The translations under genes were made by a program, and so were the position numbers. A stretch of DNA of 64,000 bases, from positions 18,189,272 through 18,253,271 of the forward strand of contig NC_079904.1 in assembly GCF_024868665.1 (NCBI RefSeq), in the 5' to 3' direction. This document shows, one piece after another, positions 43,761 through 56,920 of this stretch (the stretch's first letter is position 1; each line of letters opens with the position of its first letter). The notes below the pieces were generated by a model, which worked only from the letters and a program-made list of their open reading frames with translations, had not been told where the DNA came from and made no database searches. This DNA comes from Triplophysa rosa (lineage: Eukaryota > Chordata > Actinopteri > Cypriniformes > Nemacheilidae).

Positions 43761-44449
43761 AAACTCAACTGATGATCACTGTGCCAAAAGCAAGCGTGTA
43801 AAGGATAGGACAGATAGAGAAAGATGTAAGACAAGCAGTTGATAAATGGGCTAAATTCATTGAAACTCAGATTTCTAAAGCACAGTTACCGAAATCAGAA
43901 TTCCACTGTGCAATGATAGATGACCCCCTGAGAAATTCAAATCATACTAGGTAAACAAGGAACAGCTATAAAATAACTGAGAATGAATTTTAAACAAATG
44001 GTTCAGCGTAGCAAATTCTGTACTACATACTGTATATCCTTATATGTAGGGAAAAATTGGGAAACAACAGATCTAGAACTGATGATGAAAAAAAATTGCA
44101 CAAAGCCAATGGGAGCCAACAGTAAACCCATTTATTTTCATTCTGCTGACAAGAACTACATCAACATTTTGTGTGGAACTTTATTGTTAGGAACTCTCCA
44201 GGAAGTAATGAAAAACCAAAAGAAGCTAATATAATTTATATCAACACATGATTGACAGGGAAATATCAATACTGAACTATTAATGCAAGTCTAACAATTT
44301 ATCAATAATGCAATGAAATAATAGGAAAAAACAAGAAATAAAACAAATTAAAACTTTATAATTAAAACTTATTTTCAAAAATAAAATTTGACAGTCAAAA
44401 TTGTATTATGTAGGGTATGTCAACCTAAACAGATATGTATTTAATTGTG

Positions 44450-44890
44450 ATTCGAATTGAAAGAGAGAATCCAGTTGATGAATGTGAGGGAGAGAATGCC
44501 AGGGACGTGGGGCAGAGCATCTGAGGGCTTTGGCCCCCATGGTGCTGGATTTGAATTATGGTATAGAAAAAGTCCAGCCGTGAAGGAACAAAGTATATGT
44601 GGAGAGGTGTTGGTGGGAAAGGTGAAAGGGAGTTAAATAATAAAGGGCTTTGAAGGTTGACTAAAGAATTTGTAGTTGATCTGGTGAAGAACAGAAAGCT
44701 AGTGGAACTGTGTGGGTAGGAGTGTGACATGATCTGTTAAATTGATTCAGATGATAATCCGAGCTGCTGAGTTTTGAATGGATTGGAGGTGATGAAGAGA
44801 TTAATTTTGATACCAATGAGGTAACAGTAGTCATAAGCGGAAGTGACGAGGGCATGATTGTGTTAGGCAAGGAAAGGAAAAGTCTGGAGA
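44450..44890 (-). mobile_element. LINE fragment nested in the retrovirus
   Basis: On the minus strand a block of the NHALVTSAYDYCY type near 44880-44820 matches the RT-thumb region common to fish LINEs ([12 protein letters not shown]). The rest of the C-terminal region is shifted and stop-ridden. Confidence 0.5.
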
Positions 44891-45013
44891 TATTGCAGAG
44901 ATGAAAGAATGCAGTGTGAATTATACACTATTAAAGGGCTTGTAAAAACAGGAGTACTAATTGAAATAAACAATTATTGTAACACTCAATTTTCCCTTTA
45001 ATTAAAGCAACCA

Positions 45014-45370
45014 ATGGTATCATCAAGGCCAAGATCAATAAAATATGTGAAAATACTAAACACTTTACCTCTTGCACTAATGAGCTATTGCATGCAAACT
45101 AACAGAAACACACATTTAACACCACATGAAATGCTTACAGGTCGACCTATGCCGGTGCGATGCAGCAGAGGCCCATACAAAGGACTCTCATTAGAACAAT
45201 TACAACTGGAATTGAGATCATTATGAGAAAACTAACTGCAATCTATAAAGCTTTGTTTGTGCAGGAAAAGAGAAAGGAGACTTGTGAGGAGACGTCGTGT
45301 GAGGAGACTGAGACCACATGTCCAATTGTCCCAGGGGATCACATGTACTTAAGGAAGTACTAACAGGAAG
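45014..45370 (+). pseudogene. Retroviral integrase C-terminal remnant
   Basis: A frame with [20 protein letters not shown] and [12 protein letters not shown] shows the conserved end of the integrase core. A frame change then leads to a lysine/glutamate-rich stretch and a GDHMYLRKY segment typical of the C-terminal SH3-like domain. Two breaks are visible. Confidence 0.75.
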
Positions 45371-46149
45371 TGTAACGAATCCAGGAGAGAGGAAGCTTCA
45401 AAGTAGTGACAGCTACTCCAACGGCAATCCAAGTAAAAAGAAGCAACACCTGGCATCATATAACCAGGGCACAAAAGTTCCCAAAGAAAAAACAAGAACA
45501 GGAGAAAACCAACTTGGAATAGATGGATAAGAATATCAAAAGGCAAAGCAATGAGGTGCTAAGTGTGGCACAAGGAACCGAATAAAACAAGGAGAACATG
45601 CTTGATCATCATATACTTGCTGCAAGTACAAGCTACAGTCAACACCACCGCCGCCTATAACACATACTCTCAGCCACACCATCACTCCACCTTCCTTAAT
45701 TAATATTGTGGAAGATAGCATTTCTTATGAACAAAATACTGAACTGAACATTTTGTGGGAAACAACACAAAGTAACCCATAGTATGAATGGCAACATATA
45801 CAACAGCAGAGCTAAAAAAGAAAGACTATTTTGAACTAAATCACATGTAAACCTATTAATAATAGTTCCACATCCATTCAATTATGAAAATTGCGCTAAA
45901 TTCAACAGAGACTTTTGCCAAATTGGGAAAATAAATAAGACCATATTATCCAGCTGAATGTTGAGGCTTCTTAAGCAAGTCTAGACTGAAGCATTTCTTC
46001 AACTATAGACCACAGATGAGAACTAATTGTATTAATAAATAAATAAATAAATAAAATAACCAAGAACATGAGCGCTTTGTCAAATCCACAAGGGTTATCA
46101 ATATGGGACAGAAAAGGAAAATGTAGTGTTATTTGAAATTTAAATATAA

Positions 46150-47104
46150 TGTTACATGGAATGTTGGGGCTTCTATTAGAGCTCCACCCCCTCGGGCATC
46201 AGGAATGAGAAAAGGAGAAAAAAATAAGTCCAGCTGAAACTTGTGAAAATCAAACTATATCATTACCCGAAACAGACCTGTATAAGAATCAAACTGTAAC
46301 ATATTGGATTTATGGAAAAAGGAAACTTTTACCTTCCTTACCCCTCGGATGGAGAGGAAAATGTACTAGAGTACGATTAATAGAAGAAATCAATATAATA
46401 GAATGGAATTCAGAATCCTCAATGGAAAACATAACAAGACTAAGCACAGAAGTAGGAGAAGTTATATACCAGATCCTAAAGTATATATAGACTCCATAGG
46501 TCAGCCCAGAGGTATACCAGATCAGTTCAAAGCACGGGATGAAGTTAAATCTGGTTTTGAATCAATTTTTATTTTTGGATTTCACAAAATAAAAATACAG
46601 AATGGATAAATTATATATACTACAATCAACAAAGATTAATTAATTATACCAATGAAGCTTTAATTTATTTAGGAGAACAAATAAATGCAGCCAGTAAAGT
46701 GACATGGCAAAATAGACTAGTCCTTAATTAGATGTTAGACTTAAGCCATAACCAACCTCAAAGAATTACAACTAGAATTGGCAACTAATGCTGGAAGAGA
46801 AGAAAAAATATGGGATTGGTTTAATTTAAAGTTAGGATCATGGGTAGCATGATTAGTCAAATTAGGAATACTTTTGGGAGTGACAATTGGCATTGGAGGA
46901 TTATTATTTTGCTGTGCATTACCTTTATTAAAATCTCTAATTATCAAAGCCACTGTTAAACAAATGGAAATGTTAAGATATTATGATGACGAGAAAAGAA
47001 ATCTAACTCACCAAGAATGTCATCAAGATATGCTTTACAAAACAGTATTGATGTTGCAAAGGGCAGATGAAATTACAAATACCTCCAATGAATATTTGGA
47101 ATGA
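46150..47104 (+). pseudogene. Retroviral envelope remnant
   Basis: Broken frames across this stretch resemble an envelope gene: a surface-unit part with several N-glycosylation-type sites, then a transmembrane-subunit part with a heptad-like region (around 46620-46800) and a hydrophobic membrane span (GVTIGIGGLLFCCALPLL at 46874-46927). A short cytoplasmic tail ends at 47104. Several stops and frameshifts interrupt it, and the segment between the heptad region and the membrane span is shortened. It is not functional. Confidence 0.6.
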
Positions 47105-47674
47105 ACACGAAACACATGAATTAGTAAAATAATCTTCACATTATGTATGTTTTGTTTTGTTTTCATATAATGCATATTTTGTTTGCAATGCATATTTTAT
47201 TTGTTTTCAATTATGCATATTTTAGTTTAATGCATATTTTATTATCTTCATATTACTTAGTAATCATTCTAACTCTTATTTTTAATATTTACTGTCAATT
47301 TATTTTTATTTGTTTATATTTACTCCAATTTTATTTTATTTTGTTTTTACTCTTCTTTTATTTCATTGTTATATACTGTATATTCTACATAACTGTGATA
47401 ACCACAGGCAAGCGCAGAACCAATTGCACGCACATGCTTTGAACAAGTTTATTCTTAACTATAATCTTTTGTTGTTATCAGGATCTTTTACTTTCTCTTT
47501 GTCAATGGTAGAGAAAGAGGTTTGGTTCTGATACACTTCAGAGAAATGTTACATAAATGGTTATTGGTAATGAGAAATTGTGACTATTTAGTCATTGTGA
47601 CATTAGTCATCATGAAAACCGAGTTATGAAGCAATTCTCTGAATGAAATCAGTCAAATGAGACGTGACCGTCTC

Positions 47675-47685
47675 AAAGGGGGAAA
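47675..47685 (+). promoter_or_regulatory. Polypurine tract
   Basis: AAAGGGGGAAA immediately before the 3' LTR, the expected plus-strand primer site. Confidence 0.85.
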
Positions 47686-48071
47686 TGTTGAAGATTTTAT
47701 TGACCAAAATATAAAGGAATCATGTACACTTTACATTACTATTATAAATCTATCTCTACATAAGATCTGGTCTTTGTTAGCTCATCTCTAGTCGTAAATA
47801 CCAGAGTCTTTGTTAGTAACCCCCCTCACCAGCTAGGAATGCTGAGATCAGACATCTGTTAAAGGTATCAGGGTAACCCCCAATAACTTAGGTGTGTGTG
47901 TGTGTGTAAGGACACTATAAAGGTCTGCCCCCAAACAGGGTTGGGCAGTTGCATTGCAATCCAACTCGGCTTTGTTTTCAACTTTGTGAGAATAAAGTCT
48001 AACTACTTTTGGTTTCAAAACCTTGACTCAAGAGTCGTTTCTTCAGAATCAAAAGAGGAAAAACCACAACA
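47686..48071 (+). repeat. 3' LTR of the endogenous retrovirus
   Basis: 386 bp, nearly identical to the 5' LTR apart from a few indels, and followed by the GTTT duplication. Confidence 0.9.
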
Positions 48072-48330
48072 GTTTCCGTTCTTATTATAATATTACTTCC
48101 CCTTTTTCTGAATGTGTCCACCCATGGCGCTGCCGCTATCTTTGTTTTCGCAAGCGACATACGTGAATTTGTTCCGACACCATGGCAAAAGTTAGCAAAG
48201 CATGATAAATGTTTTGTTGTTGGTTGCACAGACCAGCACAGAACACTGTTCCCACCCTCACAGGAGACCGGTTTGTCATGTGTACTTTCGCATATAGAAA
48301 ACATGACGCCTTTTTTATAGGAGTCTGTTT
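48072..48330 (+). pseudogene. THAP-like fragment in the interrupted TTAA element
   Basis: A 68-codon frame includes KCFVVGCTDQHRTLFPP. The C-x4-C...H spacing and position resemble the N-terminal zinc-finger (THAP-type, C2CH) exon seen in fish DNA transposons. An apparent ATG just upstream is out of frame with it, and it stops after MTPFL. Confidence 0.4.
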
Positions 48331-49570
48331 GCTTATAGAAAACAATGTGTTTGGTGTTTAAAGACGAGACACAGTATTTCTCATTCGCTTTATGTGACAC
48401 TTCTTTCTTGTATGTCGTTGGAAGCACAGGCTCACAGCCCTGCATTTCAAATGCATTTCTGCATTTGCACTTAAACACATTTGGACACACACCAAAACAT
48501 GCAATAATGGGGATTTAGAGCATGGTATAATAAAATATGTGTGGTGTATTTTGAGCTTAAACTTCACAGACACATTCTGTGAACCCCTAAGATTTATATT
48601 ACATTTGTGTAAAAGTAGAAAAAAATCTCTCCTTTAATATCCCAAAAGAATTATATCATCACATGAATTATCTACCCTGTGGTGTGTCTACTTACACGGC
48701 CTTCTTTCAGTGTATTATGGAACAAATGTTAAAGGGTCTGCCAAATGTACTGTATTATTTTATTTGGATGACATACTAATAATGATTTAAAATAAAAGTT
48801 TAAGTTGAAAAATCTAAAACAGACGTTAAAAATGTTTCATAACAGAGGTAATACAGTCAATAGGGAAAATATTTTTTGGGAAAGGATTTAATTAATGGGT
48901 CTGAGTGCATGATTTGTTGTAATTTAAACAGAAAATTTTAAATATTCTGAAAACATAATTGGATGTTTTATGAGATATTGATCTTCATATGCTCTGTAAC
49001 ATTTTTAAATGACTGTAACCCACATACACAGATCTTTACATTAAGCTTGATTTAGGCGGCGTTTATATTACTGCGTTTTCCTTTAAAAACGCTTAACTCT
49101 TGCTACAGTTACGCCTGGCATTTACACTACTCTGGTGTTTTGGACCCCCGAAAATGGAAACTTTTGGAAATGCTGTAGACCCCGTTTTAGTTTGAAAACT
49201 CCGGGGTTGCCCACATTCGCTTATTGATTGGGTCGTCTGTATTATTGCATTTGCTTGATTGCTGATTCGTTAAGCCCCTGTCATCTGAGCCATTACGCCA
49301 CCTGAAGGCGACAATAGGGAGGCTCCGAGGTGACGTAATTTTGTATGCAAAACCCGGAAGCGAGTTTGTATTTTAGGACTTCCGGTTCCATCGCTCCAAA
49401 GTCTGTGGGTTTTTGGTAAATCACCTGAAATAAGGTCTGTGGTAAACAAAACCTATACATATTTTCACGTTTTATTCTATGAGATAAAACACACCAATTA
49501 TAACCCGCTTGTGGTTTTTTAAAGCCTTATTGTGTCTTAAAAATGGTGCCATCCGGTTGCTAACAAGTTG
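48331..49570. other. Stretch without recognisable gene
   Basis: Includes a GCGTTTATATTACTGCGTTTT patch at 49057-49080 with related ATTTACACTAC nearby, resembling ends of fish hAT MITEs, but both ends are not defined. Otherwise empty. Confidence 0.4.
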
Positions 49571-50077
49571 CTAAAAGCGACTACTTACAAAAATATGTAA
49601 TCTCTGATCCTCTCCATGACCAGCCTCGCAATGCCCGTGTAAACAACAGGCTTGTTTAACTTCAAGCTGCACTGCGTACACGGATCGACATGGTGACATT
49701 ACAGCAACGTGAGAGAGAATCGAGAGCTGTATGCTTTTAAATAACTCACTCAGTACTGCTATGTCATCTGTCGATCGGTCTCCGCAGTGCCGGGTGAAAT
49801 CAAACAAGCTTAATAACATGAAAAAAATGCTCCAATGGGTTGTATTTGAGGGAAGGGACAAATGATCTACACGGTCGTTTGAGTCGGAGGCTAGATTGGA
49901 CACAATAGTAAAACAGGGTTTAAAGCTCCCTTTATAGATGCCATACATGTTGCTAAAAAAAATTCTGAAAGAAAATAAATGAAAATGAATTTTTTTCAAA
50001 CAAATTGGTTGGATGAAATTTGTGCCAGATGAGGAACTAAAATCATATTGACATAGGCCTAGCTGTGAAGACATCAT
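49571..50077 (-). CDS. Unrecognised 168-codon open frame
   Basis: The longest frame outside clear mobile elements in this part (MMSSQLGLCQYDF start). It is Ser-, His- and Cys-rich (HCGDRSTDD, CCLHGHCEAGHG) without a recognisable domain, signal peptide or membrane span. No splice or promoter evidence. It lies between two element fragments and could be the antisense of a repeat, or part of the TTAA element. Confidence 0.2.
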   Translation of the reverse strand: MMSSQLGLCQYDFSSSSGTNFIQPICLKKIHFHLFSFRIFFSNMYGIYKGSFKPCFTIVSNLASDSNDRVDHLSLPSNTTHWSIFFMLLSLFDFTRHCGDRSTDDIAVLSELFKSIQLSILSHVAVMSPCRSVYAVQLEVKQACCLHGHCEAGHGEDQRLHIFVSSRF

Positions 50078-50309
50078 GGATCATGCTACAAGTTTGTTGT
50101 CGCTAGTCGGATCAGTGTTAATTAGCTTTAAAAGAATAACATACTCTAATTCTCATCTAGAGGACATTTTTGTCGGCCTAATATTGAATATGATTTGTCA
50201 ATGTTACATCAATTATGTCAGTTACCTCAAAAGTTGCCAAACACTATGTCTGTATATTGTACTCCCTCGGTAAACGCATAAAGAGCATCTAGAAACAAGG
50301 GGCAGCATG

Positions 50310-50540
50310 CTAGGTAGATAAAGCCAGGCCTGATTTTTCTGATGTTGTGTTATGCAAATCTGCATGACTGTGTTGACAGTCGGTTGTCAAGGAATACATT
50401 AAAGTTTCTGGCTGTTTTTTTCTGCTTGGTGTTGTGGTTGTTGAGTCCAGTTGGACAATATAGTTGTGCAGCACTGTTTTGCGAGTTTGAAAGACAAGAA
50501 GTTCTGTCTTGTTGAGCTTGAGATGGTGTTCAATAAACAT
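50310..50540 (-). pseudogene. LINE RT fragment
   Basis: Minus-strand HHLKLNKTELLVFQ and, after a frameshift, ARNFNVFLDN and CRFA..NIRKIRP blocks match the RT region just after the catalytic motif in fish LINEs (LKLN..KTELL, ARNLGV..D, CRF.L.NIR.IRP). It is short, frameshifted, and a different family from the esterase LINE. Confidence 0.65.
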
Positions 50541-52127
50541 TTATAAACATACATATTTCACATATGAAACTTATCTCATCTGAAGAGGTAAGTCTATCCC
50601 AACAGAGGTAATTTGCATAAAAATCTTGAAGGTTTAATAGCATTTTTTTATTTTTACTCAATGCTCTAAAACTGGCATCCCCCTGTTAATGAGGAAATAT
50701 GACAAAACTTAAAGATTGGAAAGATTAATACAAAAATGTATACGAGCTCAGGCCTAGGTGAAGATGAACTGTGTGTTATAAACTTATGTAGCCAAGGCCT
50801 AAACAGGATGATGGGCAGGTCACAGGAAATCAGCTGACCCTTGTGGTAGAGGGCTTCTCAGACATGATAGTTCTTTCTTATTTTAGGTGAGGTGGGGGCT
50901 GGGTAAACAGGAAACCATTTATATCAAGTCTACGTGTATTTTGAATAAGTTGCATTAAGCCTACATTCGAATGGAAAGTGTGCCATCTCGTTTGACCATC
51001 AGTAAGAAAGGACAGCAGAGAAAAGCAGGGGATACAACATTTTTTTTCTATTTTGTTTGCATTTTTTGTCTGAACGCCTCGCATGGAATGGAAATTGGAC
51101 ATCCTATGACGCACATCACACCCCTGAATGTCCCAAATTCATCAGAACGGAAAAGTAAATGTCAGATATGTACCATTGATTATTTTAATTTATGATCTAA
51201 TGCATTGATTTGACATCATGGCATAGTGGCTGTTACGGTCACCTTATTTGGAAAAGTTATTTTTTTAAATGACATATTTTTTATACAGACATAAACATTT
51301 TCCTGATTGTTAATGTGTTGTGTTTGTTAAAGCTACTGATTGCTACTGGGCCTTTAAGCATACTGCTTGGTACTTTCTGTGTATTTACTGGTACTTTGGT
51401 ACATGGTCTCTATTTCAATTTGTATGTACATGTCGTTTTTTTTGTTTCACATAGTGGCTCAGTCACTTTATTTTGTTTTGTATTCATGTCACATTGCGAA
51501 GTAATAACTACTTTCAATTATTAGACTTATACTGCTACAAATACAGTATAATGCGGATTAACAGTGTTGCTGGGTTGAGTGTACCGGTTGTGTATTTTTC
51601 AAGGTTTGACTGCTTATTGCATGAGAATGTCTAATATGGACCATTATCATTGTTGTGTTGTTGTTGTTGTTTTTATTGTAGATGAAAAATCTCTATGAGG
51701 CGTCTAAATAAATCTGTTTTATGAATAAATAAAAAATCTATTCATGTGCTGTATTGCTTCACACTGAGACAATGGCAGTTTATAGCAATATTCATGCACA
51801 TCAAAGTCATTTTCTCTATCAGTAACTTTTTCAAGGCTTAATCCAAGCAAACCTGCTCATGTCTCCTTTATTGAACACACCTGATTTAGCTAATTAAAGA
51901 GTTTATTAAACAGGGCTCCAAGATATATGTCAAATTAAGGAAACACACAAAATGTGCAGTAATGTACCTCACACAGAAAGAAGTGTTGGTAATTGGTACT
52001 TAAAACTGTGCTATGTATTTCCAGTAGTAGAGTGCATCATAGGAGAGATATGTATAAATGTGCTCTATGGTCTAGGGTTCATCACAATCTAGCTACAAAA
52101 CATTGGATGACCATGGCAGTCTTTTCA
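50541..52127. other. Stretch without recognisable gene
   Basis: AT-rich with chance frames only. Confidence 0.4.
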
Positions 52128-52665
52128 TTAAAGGGGTCATATGGCGCGAATACGTGTTTTTATAAGTTGCCCATGCATGTATTTGACACACGTAAAATTG
52201 CAAAAATGATAGTGTGGGAACAAAAGATGCATCTAAAAGCGAATGCTCACCCAGACCTGCCTGAAACGCCACGTGAAACCACACCCCCACAAATTCCCGT
52301 CAGTTCGTGGTATGATTTGACTAAGACCACCCAAATGTATACACAAGTAAGGTGGGCGTACCTGTCAGTAGGAACCTGATGTTCCAAATATGGTAAGAGC
52401 TGTTACATTTCTGTCACACGCTTGCAGTATTCAACCAATCACTACTCACTGGTTAACTGGCCAATCATAGCACACCTCGCTTTTCAGAGAGATGAGCTTC
52501 ATAAAAAATCTGCCCGTTTCAGAGAGGCGGGGCAAAGAGGAAATACAAACATGCACGGTATGTGGAAAATACAGCATTTTTTAACCTTAAATCTTGTATA
52601 CACATTGCATTACATCTAAAACAAACGATAATATTCGTTTTAGCCGTGTCATATGACCCCTTTAA
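52128..52665. mobile_element. TTAA-flanked MITE, 538 bp
   Basis: Ends TTAAAGGGGTCATATG and the inverse CATATGACCCCTTTAA, including the TTAA target at both ends, as in piggyBac-like or related TTAA elements. There is no transposase. Confidence 0.85.
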
Positions 52666-53341
52666 AAAGGCCTTTTTTTCCCAAGGCTACCTACAAAAAA
52701 TTTAAAGAACTCTCCAACATTCAACATTCAGCACTGACACTATCATGCATTTAGTAAGTCACATGGTTAGTTAACAGTGGTCATGTGAGTAGCCTCTCAT
52801 GCAATGTTAAACATTTAGTATCATATCAATTAAATCACAACAAAATATTTGAATATTCTCTCATCTGATCCCTCTTTAAGTGTTATTTTCAAAGATTCTC
52901 ATTTGTTTTATTCATAAAAGATCTAATAATATAGCAAATAGACTGGTAAATTCCAATATTTACACCACATTTACAAATTTATTTATATATATTTACAAAA
53001 CATTTATTAAAGGTTGTTTCCCTTATAGGAATTCTGCAGCTTGTTCATCGATAATTGAAACTAATCAGTTTATTGATGTACATTCTGGGAAAACATTTTT
53101 TTTATAAAATCTTTAATTTCACATCTCATGTAATTTACGGTATATTCTAAAACACCCATGTCCACTTGTTAACATCGTAACGAGTCGGCAATTAAAAATT
53201 TGAGTTAGTGAACACAAATCTGCTCATTACGTCATGACATAAAGAATTTAAGTTGTATAGGAATCAAAAAAGTAATAATTTCTAGAAGAGGTGGTAACAC
53301 AGAGGAAACACTTTAACACGAAGCTTGGGTCTTCTCTTGGG
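52666..53341. other. Stretch without recognisable gene
   Basis: AT-rich with no recognised feature, up to the segmental duplication. Confidence 0.4.
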
Positions 53342-53343
53342 TC

Positions 53344-53600
53344 TTAAAGTGATAGTTCTCCAAAATAATTAACATTCTGTTATCATTTACTCACCCTCTT
53401 GTCATTTCCAACCTTTATGACTTTCTTTGTAGAACACAAAAGAAGATAATTTGAAGAAAGTTGGTCACCGAACAGCACTGGACCCCATTCACTTCTATTG
53501 AATGGACACAAAGCCAATGCAAGTGAATGGGGTCCAGTTAATAACATTATTCATTATATCTTCTTTTGTGTTCTGCGGAACGAAGATCATTTTAACGAAG
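53344..53600. mobile_element. TTAA-type hairpin MITE (copy A)
   Basis: Starts TTAAAGTGATAGTTCTCC, a close relative of a very common fish MITE. The inner inverted pair CTGGACCCCATTCACTT / AAGTGAATGGGGTCCAG forms a hairpin, and AAAAGAAGATAA has its partner ATCTTCTTTT. The right outer end has decayed. A second copy is at 58105-58361. Confidence 0.7.
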
Positions 53601-53654
53601 AATATTATCTTTCTTTTTTTTCAATTAAAGTGAATCTTATATACTTTGAGTATG

Positions 53655-54872
53655 GTTTGGGAGTTTTCCTGGTGGGCCTCTGGCAAATGTGTGCCGGCCC
53701 AATCTGGACAAAAAGTCAGAAGCCATAATATTACATCTCTTTTCTATGCATTTGGATAAGTGCGTCGATCATGCGGGCGCTGCCGACAAACGAGCGTGTG
53801 CGTGCGCATGCGAATGTACTGCCCTCCCCCTCCCTGGCTGTTATGATTTCTGTGTCCCAGTGGTTTAATGCAGCAGCTCTAACAAGTGCTCGTCAATGTC
53901 AAAAGATTGACCAATCAAATTAAATAAAGACCGGTGTTGATAGAATTCCAGCCAATGAAATTACAGATACCACGCAGCATACAGGCTATCTGAAGAAATT
54001 TTAGCCAATCAAATTGAAGGAGGTTGAACTTACTGTCGGTAGGCGGGTGCTTAACATGCGTGAACTCCAATGCGGGGATTCAGTTTTAATGATGACTGTG
54101 CAGTGAGACGTAAGAAGGCAAACATAACAAAGCCAACGGTCTTACAATAAAAATGTTAAATGGTAAGATACAGAGATGCAAACTTACTTAACTTTTGTGA
54201 GTTTTGCTGCTGATACTTCGAAAAATGAAAAATGGTTTATCACATAATTTAAGACGTGTGTACGAGTTAACATGTCTAAAAACACACTGAAACAGATAAG
54301 ATTACAGCATATGAGGCATAAAATATGACTGCGTGTATATAGTCCATTTTATTAGCATGGAAGAATTCAATACTGCAGACTGTGTAGTTTTTAAAAGCTT
54401 ATTAAGTTCTTTTTATTAAGCAATATGTACGCTACTTACTTATTAAGCCCAAAGAGTGAATGTTTTCTCTTCTCGATTTATAAATCCTAAACACTAACCT
54501 TTTAAGACTATAATGTTTGATTTTGGACTTTATAGCTAATGTAAAACAATATTTGTAAAGTCTAGTCACACCATGTCATGGTCAGTTTAAATACATTATC
54601 TTATATTACAATAAATACTTTATATCAAATGTATCAAGTTTGTTGCTTAGATTGTACTGGCCTTTACTGTTTACTGTTTAATGTTTTATTGACTTTGCAA
54701 GTTGGCATGAAAGGTCTTAAAAAACATTTTCATTTATGAATTATAGTGCTATAGAATGGTTTGTGCATCAGTGTGTTGTTGTGTTATGTTATGTTGTGAA
54801 CTGGGTTGTGTGGGCCGCACCTGCTGAAGAAGTCCAGGGCCACTTTTTACTCCTAGTCCGCCCCTGGACATT
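53655..54872. mobile_element. Possible hAT-type element (copy A)
   Basis: A GTGGGCC-rich start near 53660 and an end TCCTAGTCCGCCCCTG at 54853-54868 resemble termini of CAGGGGCGGACTAG-type fish elements. The left terminus and target duplication are not clear. Copy B equivalent is about 58416-59635. Confidence 0.35.
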
Positions 54873-55918
54873 ACGAACTATTCCAGATTAAGGCCAATAC
54901 ATGGCATAATTTAAACGCTGTCTAGAAAAATTTTGTGTATAAAACAGCAATTGATAACCCTGGTTGCTGGGACCCACAACTATGTACCTTTTGTATGTCT
55001 TTTTAAATGACAAAAACACAGAAACTCTTTGCTAATGAGCTGGTAAATGTACTCTGTTCAATCTTATACTTTTCATCTGAGAATGGTTTATAATGTTTAC
55101 TCATAAAACCTTATGTAGACAGAATACAAAAGTCAAGGACAAATTATACAACCAATGGAATCGAGAGAGTGGGGACTTAACTTTCTGTTCCCTTTCCAAA
55201 TCAAAGATTACTTTCTCAATATAAACAGGCCTACCAGTACTGATGTTGTAGCTTTAGTAAATCTTAAAAATAAAAACATTAAAGGAGTAAATTACCTGAA
55301 AATAAAGATTCTGTCCTCACTTAACTGTACCCTTATGTTGTTCAAACCCGTACTTTCTAATGCATAATGCAAAGGTCTTCTGAAATCATACAATGACTTT
55401 TTGTTAAGAGCCAGCCGATTAAGATTGTTAAGAGTCCTTTACACAGGAAATGGAAATAAATAAATGTGGGAAACAATGCTTTGCATATAACCACAATTTT
55501 TTTAAATAAATGTTTTAGAAATGTTTTAAATACTGTTCTGACTACACATGTTGGTCAGTTGAATGCCACTCTGGTAAATTACCTTCAGATACAGCAAAAT
55601 ATTCGAATTATTCGAATATTCGTGTACTTTTAGTGCAGAGTCTCACACTGCTGAAGACATGTTCCCAACATGATTTGCATGGGATTGAATAATGAGACTG
55701 AGTAAATGTCAAACAATTAAAAATAATGAGAACATGATGAGACTTAATAATTTTTAGTCTATAGAGTTTTTGTGACATTGTTGGTTTTAAGAAGTTAACA
55801 TTGTGCAGAACAGTAGAGCATTTGCTAAGGCGGAGAACAGACTTATTATACATTAAAATAATTATCATCTGGAACATTATTTTTTATTAGAATGAGTTAC
55901 ATTTTCATTCAGGTCTGA

Positions 55919-56640
55919 ATGTTATGGTCCTGCCTATAACCAAAACCAGAGGACACTGCCACACCAGCAGCCCTCTCCACAATCTGCATGCCTCGTTTGA
56001 TCTCAAGCGAGTCTTTGCATATCTCAAATCACATTCTCATAACTTTCGACCTCAACCTGACTCCTCCTGATACAACACTCATTCTTCCACAGGTCACCTT
56101 TTGGCATAAACTACATTCACACTCTCGCCCCGCCACTGTGGTTTCATTCACACTAGCTCCCCCTAAACAGTTCTCATGACTGGATAATAACAGTGCTACT
56201 GACATTTTGTTTCACCCTAACATCCTGCTTAGACAGATTTTGCCCACTTATTGTACATCCAAACCAGCCCACGGACCCCCTCCAACGTCTTGCTATCTAA
56301 TGTTCTCCATGAGCATCGCTTCAGAGCCGCTAAGAAATGGCGCAAATCGAAAGAACCCACTGAGCTTCACACCAACATACTACCACGGGAAAATGTACAA
56401 TTCTTCTGATTTTCGGACACTTTTTCAAACTTGCCGGTCTCTTCTTTGTCCTTCTCCTCAACCCTTGAATGCCCTTTATTTATGTGTAAATAAATGACTA
56501 CTATCAGTGGCCACAACACCTACTTTAACCACAAAATACACGCACAAACAAATACTGTAAGCTCCTCAACCTCTGCTGAAGCTTCAAAGATCATACTTTA
56601 CAATCATCCTACCGCCAACTCGCTTGATCCTATGCTAGGA
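55919..56640 (+). pseudogene. L2-like LINE ORF2 fragment (copy A)
   Basis: Frames in this stretch read pieces of a LINE endonuclease-to-RT connector: HISNHILITFDLNLTPP (SDHHLITF-like), and a HRFRAAKKWRKSKEPTEL block followed after frameshifts by YFNHKIHAQTNT. Several frameshifts and stops. It belongs to a different family from the esterase LINE directly downstream. Confidence 0.6.
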
Positions 56641-56920
56641 ATCTATGAAATCCATTTTATTTTGTTGTAAATTGAGTTTTATTTTTTTCACAAATCCATT
56701 TTTTATATAATGGCAATATATCTGTACACAATTCTTGAATACTACAGTGTTTTTGAACCTCACAAAATTAGAGTAAAAATAGGGCATAATGTATAACTCT
56801 GTTAATATAAACCAGTACCTTAACCAGAACAGTTTAATTTTCTTTATTTTTTCTTTTATCAGGCTACTAAAAAAGATAATTATTAATATTTGAAAAGATT
56901 TAAAAGATAATATTAAAGAG

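Larger units (their letters stand above)
39802..48071 (+). mobile_element. Endogenous retrovirus, degraded, 8.27 kb
   Basis: Paired LTRs (39802-40193, 47686-48071), primer-binding-like site, polypurine tract and a 4-bp GTTT duplication on both sides (39798-39801, 48072-48075). Between them in order are a tandem-repeat leader, gag, protease/RT, integrase and envelope remnants, all broken by stops and frameshifts. A LINE fragment is nested at 44450-44890. The four-base duplication and an integrase-then-envelope order fit a simple fish retrovirus. Genus is not assigned. No gene is intact, so it cannot be replication-competent. Confidence 0.88.
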
